Shown here piece by piece: positions 1-5,274 of a stretch of DNA of 10,251 bases. Every line of letters starts with the position of its first letter. Within the stretch, counting starts at the first letter, position 1. The stretch is from assembly GCA_025358985.1 (NCBI GenBank), contig JANYHQ010000743.1, forward strand, positions 1 through 10,251, in the 5' to 3' direction. A model generated the notes under the pieces. It saw only the letters and a program-made list of their open reading frames with translations, had not been told where the DNA came from and ran no database searches. Both the position numbers and the translations under genes were made by a program. Source of the stretch: Acidimicrobiales bacterium (GTDB taxonomy: Bacteria > Actinomycetota > Acidimicrobiia > Acidimicrobiales > JANYDT01).

Positions 1-1267
1 GTCGTTGATGTACCACGGCGGTGCGCGCAAAGTCGGCCAGAGCTTCGTCATCAAGTGAGGGTCGCGTCGCTGCGATGGCGTCGAGGTAGTCGCCCGTCGT
101 CAATCCATTCGGGGCGGATCCGCTAGGGGTTCTCACGAAACCGGCGAATGCCGCCCGCTGGGACGCCAGGAACAGATCCGCAGGAGTGAAGCCAGTGGTG
201 GCGGCCACCAGTGCATTCACATCAATGCCGATGAGGTCGCCGGGGGTGATGGCCGAGCGCCACATTGCGGCACGCGCTTCGCCATCGGGTGGGCCCACAG
301 GGACCACCAGATCGAAACGGCCGGGGCGAACCACGGCCGGATCAATGCGTTCGATGAAGTTCGTGGCGCAGATCAACAACCGGCCCGGTTGCGAACGGAA
401 GTGGGGAATGGCCTTAAGTAGCTCGTTCACCACGCCCTGCGTGTCAGGGTTGGAAGATCGGCTAGATCCAATTTCGTCGAACTCGTCGATGAAGGCCACC
501 ACATGCTCGAGCTGTCCTAATTCCTGCAATGCACGACCCAATTCGGTAGCCAGTCCGTTGGCGGTACTGGCCAGACGTGACGGCAGCAATTCCACGAACG
601 GCCAGCCGAGGCGACCAGCGACGGCGCGCGCAAAGCTGGTCTTGCCCGTACCGGGGGGCCCGAACAACATCACCGTGGCCGGTACATGCAATCCAAAGTG
701 ACGGGCCAAGTCGTCTTCCAGGATGGGCCGTACCACGTGCTCTTCCACCACCCGTTTCAGGTCTGCCATCCCGGCGATTGCCCCCCAGGCGGAGCCGTCG
801 ATCAGTTCCCCACCCCAGGCATCGAGCACGCCGACTTCGCTAGGTGCCAACGGCTCGTCCTTGGCGAACCAGGTGAGCCCACGAGTGGCCACGAACCCGC
901 GATTGAGCAGTGCTTCTTCTCCCACTTGCCCTGGTCCGAGGAGTGCCTCTATCCGGCGCACTCCCACGTGCAGCAGTCGATCTTCAATGGCGCGCAGTAG
1001 CTCCGATCCAATGCCCTGGCCTCGCCACTCTGGATGGATTCGTAGCCCGGACAATGTTGCCCTGTCGCCTCGTAAGTCGGCCACGGCAAAGCCGATCACG
1101 TCGTGTCGGGCCATGGCCACCACCGACGGCTCGCCCGATCGCAGCGACATCACCAGGTCGACGAGATTCAGTGGTGCAGAGTCTGGAAGGTCGCGGGTGT
1201 CGTCGTACAACCGGACAACCTTCTCGATGTCGTTTTCGTGAAAGTCACGGATTTGCCACGTTGTCAT
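1..1267 (-). CDS. GNAT acetyltransferase-AAA+ ATPase fusion protein (3' end outside window)
   Basis: The frame is open from an ATG at 1267-1265 to the window edge, giving 422 codons without a stop. A GAGGAG Shine-Dalgarno sits about 7 bases before the ATG and decides the start. Residues 1-140 form a GNAT acyltransferase domain with the acetyl-CoA loop WRGQGIG at 81-87. Residues about 165-330 form a classical AAA+ module: Walker A GPPGTGKT (203-210), Walker B AFIDEFDE (258-265), sensor-1 ICATN (299-303) and the second-region arginines DPAVVRPGRFD (309-319). The ATPase part resembles Cdc48/FtsH-like AAA domains. By family knowledge, GNAT domains move an acyl group from CoA to an amine and AAA+ domains remodel proteins. 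That this protein couples acetylation to remodelling is inference, and no substrate can be named. It stands alone, divergent from the decayed regulator at 1416. No signal peptide or membrane segment is visible, so it is probably cytosolic. Confidence 0.9.
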   Translation of the reverse strand, partial: MTTWQIRDFHENDIEKVVRLYDDTRDLPDSAPLNLVDLVMSLRSGEPSVVAMARHDVIGFAVADLRGDRATLSGLRIHPEWRGQGIGSELLRAIEDRLLHVGVRRIEALLGPGQVGEEALLNRGFVATRGLTWFAKDEPLAPSEVGVLDAWGGELIDGSAWGAIAGMADLKRVVEEHVVRPILEDDLARHFGLHVPATVMLFGPPGTGKTSFARAVAGRLGWPFVELLPSRLASTANGLATELGRALQELGQLEHVVAFIDEFDEIGSSRSSNPDTQGVVNELLKAIPHFRSQPGRLLICATNFIERIDPAVVRPGRFDLVVPVGPPDGEARAAMWRSAITPGDLIGIDVNALVAATTGFTPADLFLASQRAAFAGFVRTPSGSAPNGLTTGDYLDAIAATRPSLDDEALADFARTAVVHQR

Positions 1268-1415
1268 GGTGAAACTCCTCGTCGGGATTCACTGTACGGA
1301 CACCTGTGTCATTACAACTTATTCACCTTGGCCCGTACCCGGTTGGCCAGTCACGTCCTGACATTTTTGGGGCCGTCTGCATCACGCTGCCCAGTCCGCT
1401 AGAAGCATTTACATC
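1268..1415. promoter_or_regulatory. Divergent intergenic region with short inverted repeat GACAC-N2-GTGTC
   Basis: This 148-bp gap separates the minus-strand GNAT-AAA+ gene from the plus-strand regulator remnant, so it should hold the promoter of the former. An inverted repeat of 5-bp arms with a 2-bp spacer lies at 1299-1310, about 32 bp upstream of the GNAT-AAA+ ATG. A weak minus-strand -10-like stretch (TTGTAAT) lies directly next to it. I saw no convincing -35 box and no recognisable promoter toward the remnant. The repeat is short enough to arise by chance. Confidence 0.25.
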
Positions 1416-2034
1416 GTGGGTCACCCAACTGGGCTGCTACACGAACGTGATGATGCATTGATCGAGCTGAACCTGGCTCTGGCCAAGGCGCGTGCTGGGC
1501 ATGGTGAGTTAGCGCTCGCCACCGGTGAGGCGGGGGCTGGCAAGACATCGGCGATCCGTGAGTTTCTCGGCCATACCGCCGGAAACCAGTGGTACTCCAC
1601 GGCGCGTGTGATCCGCTGGCGGTCCCTCGCCCACTTGGTCCGTTGATAGACGCTGCACGCGACGTTGATCCGGCGGCCGCCCAGCGACTCGGTGCCGGAA
1701 TCTCCAGAGTCGAAGCGTTCGCCATCGCCCAATCACTGATTGATAGGACGTACAGCGCTGGGCGCACCACCGTGTTCGTCATCGAATATCTGCACTGGGC
1801 CGATGACGCCACACTCGACCTACTCACATTTCTCGGCCGACGCGTTTTGCATGTCGCCACACTTCTTCTTGGTGAGTTACCGCGATGACGAGGTCAGTGT
1901 TGGCCACCCTTTGCGTGATCGCTTGGGCGAATTGGGCTCCACCATCAAGGCTCGAATTCACCTGCATCCACTCTCCCAGGAAGCAGTAGCCCAGATGGCG
2001 TCGGGCAGTTCGGTGGGAGCCTGGATTGTCCAGC
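1416..2034 (+). pseudogene. Remnant of a LAL-type (LuxR/MalT-like) ATPase regulator, frameshifted and truncated
   Basis: Three consecutive reading frames together spell the N-terminal ATPase of a LAL-family transcriptional regulator. Frame one starts at ATG 1416 and gives LLHERDDALIELNLALAKA followed by a Walker A of the form GEAGAGKTS. The match then moves to another frame near 1583-1592, which reads the family-typical stretch GACDPLAVPRPLGPLIDAA and later the Walker-B region VFVIEYLHWADDATLDLL. It moves again in the CTT repeat near 1863-1872, where the text becomes SYRDDEVSVGHPLRDRLGEL. The homology fades near 2020-2034, after QMASGSSVGA. Live members of this family are usually 800 residues or more and end in a LuxR HTH. 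Only about 200 residues remain here and no HTH follows. The Walker-B neighbourhood reads IEYLHWAD where EDxHWAD is usual, a further sign of decay. Two sequencing errors could mimic the frameshifts, but not the missing C-terminal three quarters. Confidence 0.8.
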
Positions 2035-2040
2035 GACAAG

Positions 2041-2181
2041 ATGCACCGCTTGGGCTCCTACCGTGATGCCAACGGTTATGATTACGAGATCTCCATGACG
2101 TCCGGAGAAATGCTGGACCACGAGTGGGCCAAGATCCCGATGTTCTCCGTCACCGTTTCGCTCTATCTCGACGTCGTATGA
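2041..2181 (+). other. Short 46-residue ORF, probably the 3' remnant of an unidentified gene
   Basis: From ATG 2041 the frame reads MHRLGSYRDANGYDYEISMT and ends in MFSVTVSLYLDVV before the stop at 2179-2181. The frame is also open upstream of the ATG back to a stop at 1987, so this could be the tail of a longer protein whose front was lost where it meets the LAL remnant. I do not recognise the family. The alternating hydrophobic residues near the end suggest a beta strand, but there is no catalytic motif. No ribosome binding site fits the ATG at 2041, which favours a remnant over a live small gene. It lies immediately upstream of the DUF3500 gene, so the two could share a transcript. Confidence 0.35.
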
Positions 2182-2203
2182 GTCTCACCGTCACCCGAAC
2201 CCT

Positions 2204-2218
2204 ACGATGGTGCATCGT
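2204..2218. promoter_or_regulatory. Perfect 6-bp inverted repeat (ACGATG-GTG-CATCGT) upstream of the DUF3500 gene
   Basis: The two 6-bp arms are exact reverse complements separated by 3 bp. The repeat ends 24 bp before the chosen ATG of the DUF3500 gene, a place where an operator or a 5' UTR hairpin would act. It overlaps a -10-like TACGAT at 2203-2208. It also contains the alternative upstream ATG (2207), which has no ribosome binding site. No cognate regulator can be named, and a 15-bp palindrome can occur by chance. Confidence 0.3.
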
Positions 2219-2242
2219 GCTCATAGCGTGGAGACAAGTTCA

Positions 2243-3391
2243 ATGACAACAGTCCTGCGTGATCTCGCAGCGCAGATGGCCGACGCCGCGGTGGCGCTGC
2301 TTCGTTCCCTCGATGATGGGCAGCGCAACGTGGCGGCATGGCCGTTTGATGATCACCACGAGCGGACCCTGTGGTTTTACACACCCACCGATCACGGTGG
2401 ATTGGCGATCTCGGCGATGGATGCGGTCCAGCAGCGACTCACTCACCGCCTGGTGGCCACTGGTTTGTCGCGTGCCGGCTATGTCACGGCGGCCACCATC
2501 ATGGGGCTCGAAAATGTGCTCGATCTTGTAGAGGGTTGGTCTGCGTCCTGGGATCGACCACGAGGCCGCGACCCTGGCCTGTACTACGTCCGGATCTTCG
2601 GTGATCCTGCCGACACGCAACCCTGGGCGTGGCGCTTTGGTGGACATCATGTATCGGTGAATCACATCATCGTGGACGGCGCAGTGGCCGGCTCCACTCC
2701 CAACTTTCTGGGCGCCGATCCGGCATCATCGCCGCTACTGGGGCCCCATGTGTTGCGACCGTTGGGGGGCGCAGAGGACATCGGCCGTGAATTGGTACGT
2801 TCGCTTAGTGACCGTCAACTGAGCCAAGCGCGGTTGTCCCCGGTGGCCCCCATTGATTTGGTCAGCGTCAACCGATCGAAGTACGGGCAAGGCAACGGCG
2901 ACCTGCCATTGCCCTTGGCCGACATTTGGCGCGGACGCTTTGAGGGCAAGATGGCGGACCGCGTCGCACAACTCCAGGCTGACTTGGAGGAGTCTGCTGG
3001 GTTGATGCCGGCCCATCTCGAGGCGGTGCGTCTCACCACTGTGGCCAAGGGTATTGGTGCCGGCCAACTCACGTCCTCTCAGCGCTCAATTCTGCGCTCG
3101 CTGCTCGACGTATACGTCCATCGTCTTCCGGATGCCCTCGCCGACGCCGAGGCGGCCAAATACGCCAATGAAAACGAGCTGGATGCACTGAGCTTTGCGT
3201 GGGCGGGTGGTTTGGAGCCGGGGGAGGGCCACTACTACCGGGTACAGGGTCCAGAGTTGTTGGCCGAGTACGACAACACCCAACGAGGTGCCAACCATGT
3301 CCACACAGTGTGGCGCAATCCCCGATCAGACTTCGGTGGCGATGCGCTGCGTGCCCACTACGAATCGGTAAAACACCGACACGAGGTCTGA
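2243..3391 (+). CDS. DUF3500 family protein
   Basis: The product is a 382-residue protein that I assign to DUF3500. The start is ATG 2243, because GGAGAC lies about 8 bases upstream and the in-frame ATG at 2207 has none. Family-typical blocks are visible in order. WAWRFGGHHVSVN is at 128-140, with the paired histidines. A PNFLGADPA block at 153-161 follows the HIIVDG strand. Near the C-terminus come HYYRVQGPELLAEYDN, then ANHVHTVWR and SDFGGDALRAHY. The repeated His, Asp and Asn residues in these blocks look like a metal- or ligand-binding site, but this is inference and the family has no established activity. There is no signal peptide or membrane segment, unlike the secreted versions found in some organisms, so a cytosolic location is likely. 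The antitoxin gene begins 13 bp after the stop and may be cotranscribed. Confidence 0.85.
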   Translation: MTTVLRDLAAQMADAAVALLRSLDDGQRNVAAWPFDDHHERTLWFYTPTDHGGLAISAMDAVQQRLTHRLVATGLSRAGYVTAATIMGLENVLDLVEGWSASWDRPRGRDPGLYYVRIFGDPADTQPWAWRFGGHHVSVNHIIVDGAVAGSTPNFLGADPASSPLLGPHVLRPLGGAEDIGRELVRSLSDRQLSQARLSPVAPIDLVSVNRSKYGQGNGDLPLPLADIWRGRFEGKMADRVAQLQADLEESAGLMPAHLEAVRLTTVAKGIGAGQLTSSQRSILRSLLDVYVHRLPDALADAEAAKYANENELDALSFAWAGGLEPGEGHYYRVQGPELLAEYDNTQRGANHVHTVWRNPRSDFGGDALRAHYESVKHRHEV

Positions 3392-3404
3392 AGGGTAGAT
3401 TTCG

Positions 3405-3599
3405 ATGCAAAGCACCAGCATTCGGATCGACGTTGCTACTCACGAGGAGTTGAAGCGGCTCGCGACATCGCTCGGGACTTCCGTCGGGAACACCGTTAGG
3501 CTTGACGTTTGGTCGTTGCGCCAAGACCGGATTGGACTTCAACTCCGGAGTCCGCTGACCGAGGATGAGACCTCATGGCTCGATGCTGACCTCGGGTGA
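3405..3599 (+). CDS. Ribbon-helix-helix antitoxin of a MazEF/VapBC-type module
   Basis: This 64-residue protein has the layout of small actinobacterial RHH antitoxins. An N-terminal beta strand (TSIRID, 4-9) is followed by two helices (ATHEELKRLATSLG and a second around NTVRLDVWSLRQDR, 28-41). An acidic, toxin-binding tail ends in LTEDETSWLDADLG. The strand normally enters the DNA major groove as a dimer, and the tail normally wraps the toxin. AAGGG, about 9 bases before the ATG, is the likely ribosome binding site. It starts 13 bp after the DUF3500 stop, so it may depend on that transcript as well as on any promoter of its own. The toxin that should follow is truncated and frameshifted, so this is now an antitoxin without a working local partner. 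The assignment as an antitoxin is firm, while MazE-like versus VapB-like cannot be decided from this protein alone. Confidence 0.8.
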   Translation: MQSTSIRIDVATHEELKRLATSLGTSVGNTVRLDVWSLRQDRIGLQLRSPLTEDETSWLDADLG

Positions 3600-3740
3600 T
3601 GTCCTTGAGCTTGACCTCGGCTTCAGTGCCCGCAGATCCGGGCCGTGACACCGGCCCGAATTCTTCGCATCGTCGGAAACGTCGGGCTCCTCGTCGCACA
3701 ACTACGTGAGACCCTTGCGGTGATCCTCGACATCCCGTGA
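3600..3740 (+). pseudogene. C-terminal stub of a MazF/PemK-like toxin
   Basis: Just after the antitoxin, the frame 3627-3740 reads CPQIRAVTPARILRIVGNVG and then LLVAQLRETLAVILDIP before a stop. This resembles the C-terminal third of MazF/PemK ribonuclease toxins, where a cysteine-x-Q-(I/V)-R-A-V block and a final amphipathic helix ending in (V/I)LDL are common. There is no ATG in this frame, and two stops lie just upstream (3606 and 3612). One frame over, the ATG at 3599 overlaps the antitoxin stop and gives MSLSLTSAS, which can be joined to CPQIRAV by one base of frameshift near 3626. The N-terminal part carrying the RNA-binding core is absent. I infer that a deletion removed the front of the toxin gene and fused its remainder to the end of the antitoxin gene. 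The family call rests on pattern memory from about 40 residues. Confidence 0.6.
3639..3658 (+). terminator. GC-rich hairpin (CGGGCCG-TGACAC-CGGCCCG) after the antitoxin
   Basis: Two perfectly complementary 7-bp, all-GC arms flank a 6-base loop, starting 40 bases after the antitoxin stop and lying inside the toxin stub. The bases that follow (AATTCTTC) are only slightly T-rich, so it is not a textbook intrinsic terminator. It could still cause pausing or protect the 3' end of the antitoxin message. Because it also encodes part of the old toxin frame, coincidence is possible. Confidence 0.35.
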
Positions 3741-3834
3741 TGACTTTCTAGCCTAGGTGAAAATGGCAAGCGCGCAGATGAGGTGAGCACTCAAACGCAA
3801 ACGATGCGTGGCTGGTAGATGGCCGTTGAACGCC

Positions 3835-4779
3835 TCACAGATCGCTATAGGTGTCAACGGAAATGAGCGTCTGATACGACATCCAAGCGCTGCACTCCTG
3901 GCCGTAGGCTTGTGCCTTCCAGCGGGTGAGGCCGCTGTGGTAGGGGAGTAGAGGCTCATTGGAGGTCGCATAGGCGTGGAAACCGTACGGCGGTAGCTCG
4001 ATGTCATCCTCCTCCCAATTGATCGTCGGTACAGAGAGACGAGCGTCGAGGCCGACCTCGTGCCAGTACCCCGCTAGCTCAGTACGAATCGTCGTTGCGA
4101 ACGCCCTGCTGTCGAAGCTCGCCACTCGGTTTTCGTGATCTGACGTGCGCATGACAATCTCGATCTCGCTGTCTCCGATCCAGTCGCAATCGCTCTCCTG
4201 GTAGAACGTCAACGGTGAGATCCACACGTCGTACAACGGCTTAATCAACGTCTGCCAGAGCAGCGCATAAGTTGCGTACGTGTCAGGCGCCGTAGTCTCG
4301 GCGAGGCTCACAGTGACGTTCTCCATCCGTTCGGCACCGCTGTTTGCGTCGAACTGGAACACGAAGTGGTTCCCGTGGGTACGGTCATAGATCTGGCTCA
4401 GCCGCCGGGTTCCGAACAGCACGCTGATCTCCGTTCGATTCGGGACGGCCAGATAGGCAGGGGCGTCCACCACAGTGGTGACGCTCTTTACCTTCAGCGT
4501 CAGGGCGTCGGCGAGGGCGCCAAGTCCTGGCGTCTGGGGCACACTGGTTGCCGGAACGTGTGGAACAACACGAATTGCAATTGTTGCCGCTACGGTGGTG
4601 GTTGGTGCCGGTGGCCTCGTGGTCGGCACGGTTTCCTCAGTAGGATCGGGATCACCACTGGGGACTCTCGGAAGGGCACTGGCGAACAAGCCGTGCCCAA
4701 GCAGTCCAAAGGAGAGACCTAGAACGACTGCGCCCAGCGCGATCCGTTCACGCCGGGGGCGACCAATGCTGGCGGTCAC
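3835..4779 (-). CDS. Membrane-anchored extracytoplasmic protein of unknown family
   Basis: The 314-residue product starts with a basic cytoplasmic tip (GRPRRER), then one hydrophobic segment at about 13-34. A Pro/Thr-rich linker with acidic residues (about 36-85) follows, then a globular domain to the end. There is no lipobox cysteine and no clear cleavage site, so it is probably a type II anchored membrane protein with its domain outside. The outer part has alternating strands and helices, a tryptophan/tyrosine-rich centre and two cysteines (in SDCDW and GQECSAW) that could form a disulfide. I do not recognise the fold or family and see no catalytic motif. Its ATG overlaps the rhodanese stop as ATGA, so the two are translationally coupled and belong to one operon. 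The Pro/Thr linker and tail arrangement resembles the secreted protein at 8162-8785, without clear sequence identity. Confidence 0.75.
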   Translation of the reverse strand: MTASIGRPRRERIALGAVVLGLSFGLLGHGLFASALPRVPSGDPDPTEETVPTTRPPAPTTTVAATIAIRVVPHVPATSVPQTPGLGALADALTLKVKSVTTVVDAPAYLAVPNRTEISVLFGTRRLSQIYDRTHGNHFVFQFDANSGAERMENVTVSLAETTAPDTYATYALLWQTLIKPLYDVWISPLTFYQESDCDWIGDSEIEIVMRTSDHENRVASFDSRAFATTIRTELAGYWHEVGLDARLSVPTINWEEDDIELPPYGFHAYATSNEPLLPYHSGLTRWKAQAYGQECSAWMSYQTLISVDTYSDL

Positions 4780-5159
4780 GCGACCACCCGTACCGTGGGT
4801 CGCTGTGCCTGGGTCCAGGCTGTGATTCCGCCGTCGAGGTGTGCAACGTTGCAGTAGCCAAGGTCCAGGAGAGTGGCAGCCGCTAGTGCGGATCTACCGC
4901 CCGTCTTGCAGTAAACGATGACGCTGCGATCGGGGCGAAATGCGTCGAGGTGGTAAGGACTTCCTGCATCGGCAAGGAACTCGAGCATTCCCCGCGGCGC
5001 CGTTATCGCGCCGGGAATCGTACCGCCCTCCTCGACTTCGTTCGGCTCGCGCACATCGACGAGCAACACCCCGGCGGTGTCGAGCTGCGCTGCCAGCTCG
5101 TCCACGCTGAGGCTGCGGATACGGGCACGTGCATCGGCAATCATCTCTGCGAAATTCAT
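4776..5159 (-). CDS. Single-domain rhodanese (sulfurtransferase)
   Basis: The 127-residue product is a complete single rhodanese domain. It has the strand-plus-acid motif VLLVDVREPNEVEEGGTIPG (31-50) and the active-site loop YCKTGGRS with the sulfur-accepting cysteine at 84. The closing motif HLDGGITAWT sits near the C-terminus. Rhodaneses carry sulfane sulfur on this cysteine and pass it to thiols, cyanide or partner proteins. The physiological acceptor here is unknown. AAAGGA, about 7 bases upstream of the ATG at 5159, supports the start. No signal peptide is visible, so the enzyme should be cytosolic, whereas the protein encoded just downstream is anchored facing outward. The gene is divergent from the regulator at 5275 with 115 bp between the start codons, so that regulator is a plausible controller. 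Confidence 0.9.
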   Translation of the reverse strand: MNFAEMIADARARIRSLSVDELAAQLDTAGVLLVDVREPNEVEEGGTIPGAITAPRGMLEFLADAGSPYHLDAFRPDRSVIVYCKTGGRSALAAATLLDLGYCNVAHLDGGITAWTQAQRPTVRVVA

Positions 5160-5230
5160 CAGTAGTCCTTTGGTGTGGTTGAAGTGGATTGAGGTGCGCC
5201 GTCAGCATGCGGGGGCGGGCGGATCAGTAC

Positions 5231-5249
5231 ATCCGTGCCGCGCACGGAT
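5231..5249. promoter_or_regulatory. Perfect 8-bp inverted repeat in the rhodanese/LuxR divergent region (candidate operator)
   Basis: ATCCGTGC and GCACGGAT are exact reverse complements separated by CGC. They lie 25 bp upstream of the regulator ATG and 71 bp upstream of the rhodanese ATG. A two-fold symmetric site of this size between a LuxR-type regulator and a divergent operon is what an autoregulatory operator would look like. A TTGACT -35-like box for the minus strand lies next to it (5258-5263), but I found no well-spaced -10. If transcription of the regulator starts further upstream, the same bases would form a hairpin in its leader. Confidence 0.45.
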
Positions 5250-5274
5250 TCACGATGAGTCAAGATGCGCAACG

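Noticed and set aside
186..1241. Several plus-strand open frames across the first 1.2 kb
   Set aside because: They are antisense shadows of the GNAT-AAA+ gene, whose motifs are unmistakable on the minus strand.
3069..3542. 157-codon minus-strand frame across the end of the DUF3500 gene and the antitoxin
   Set aside because: It is Pro/Arg-rich and without motifs, and both plus-strand genes are recognisable over the same bases.
5077..5274. In-frame upstream extension of the LuxR-ATPase regulator to ATG 5077
   Set aside because: Much of this stretch is antisense to the rhodanese gene and its translation (Ser/Arg/Ala-rich) is not domain-like. The HTH begins right after ATG 5275.
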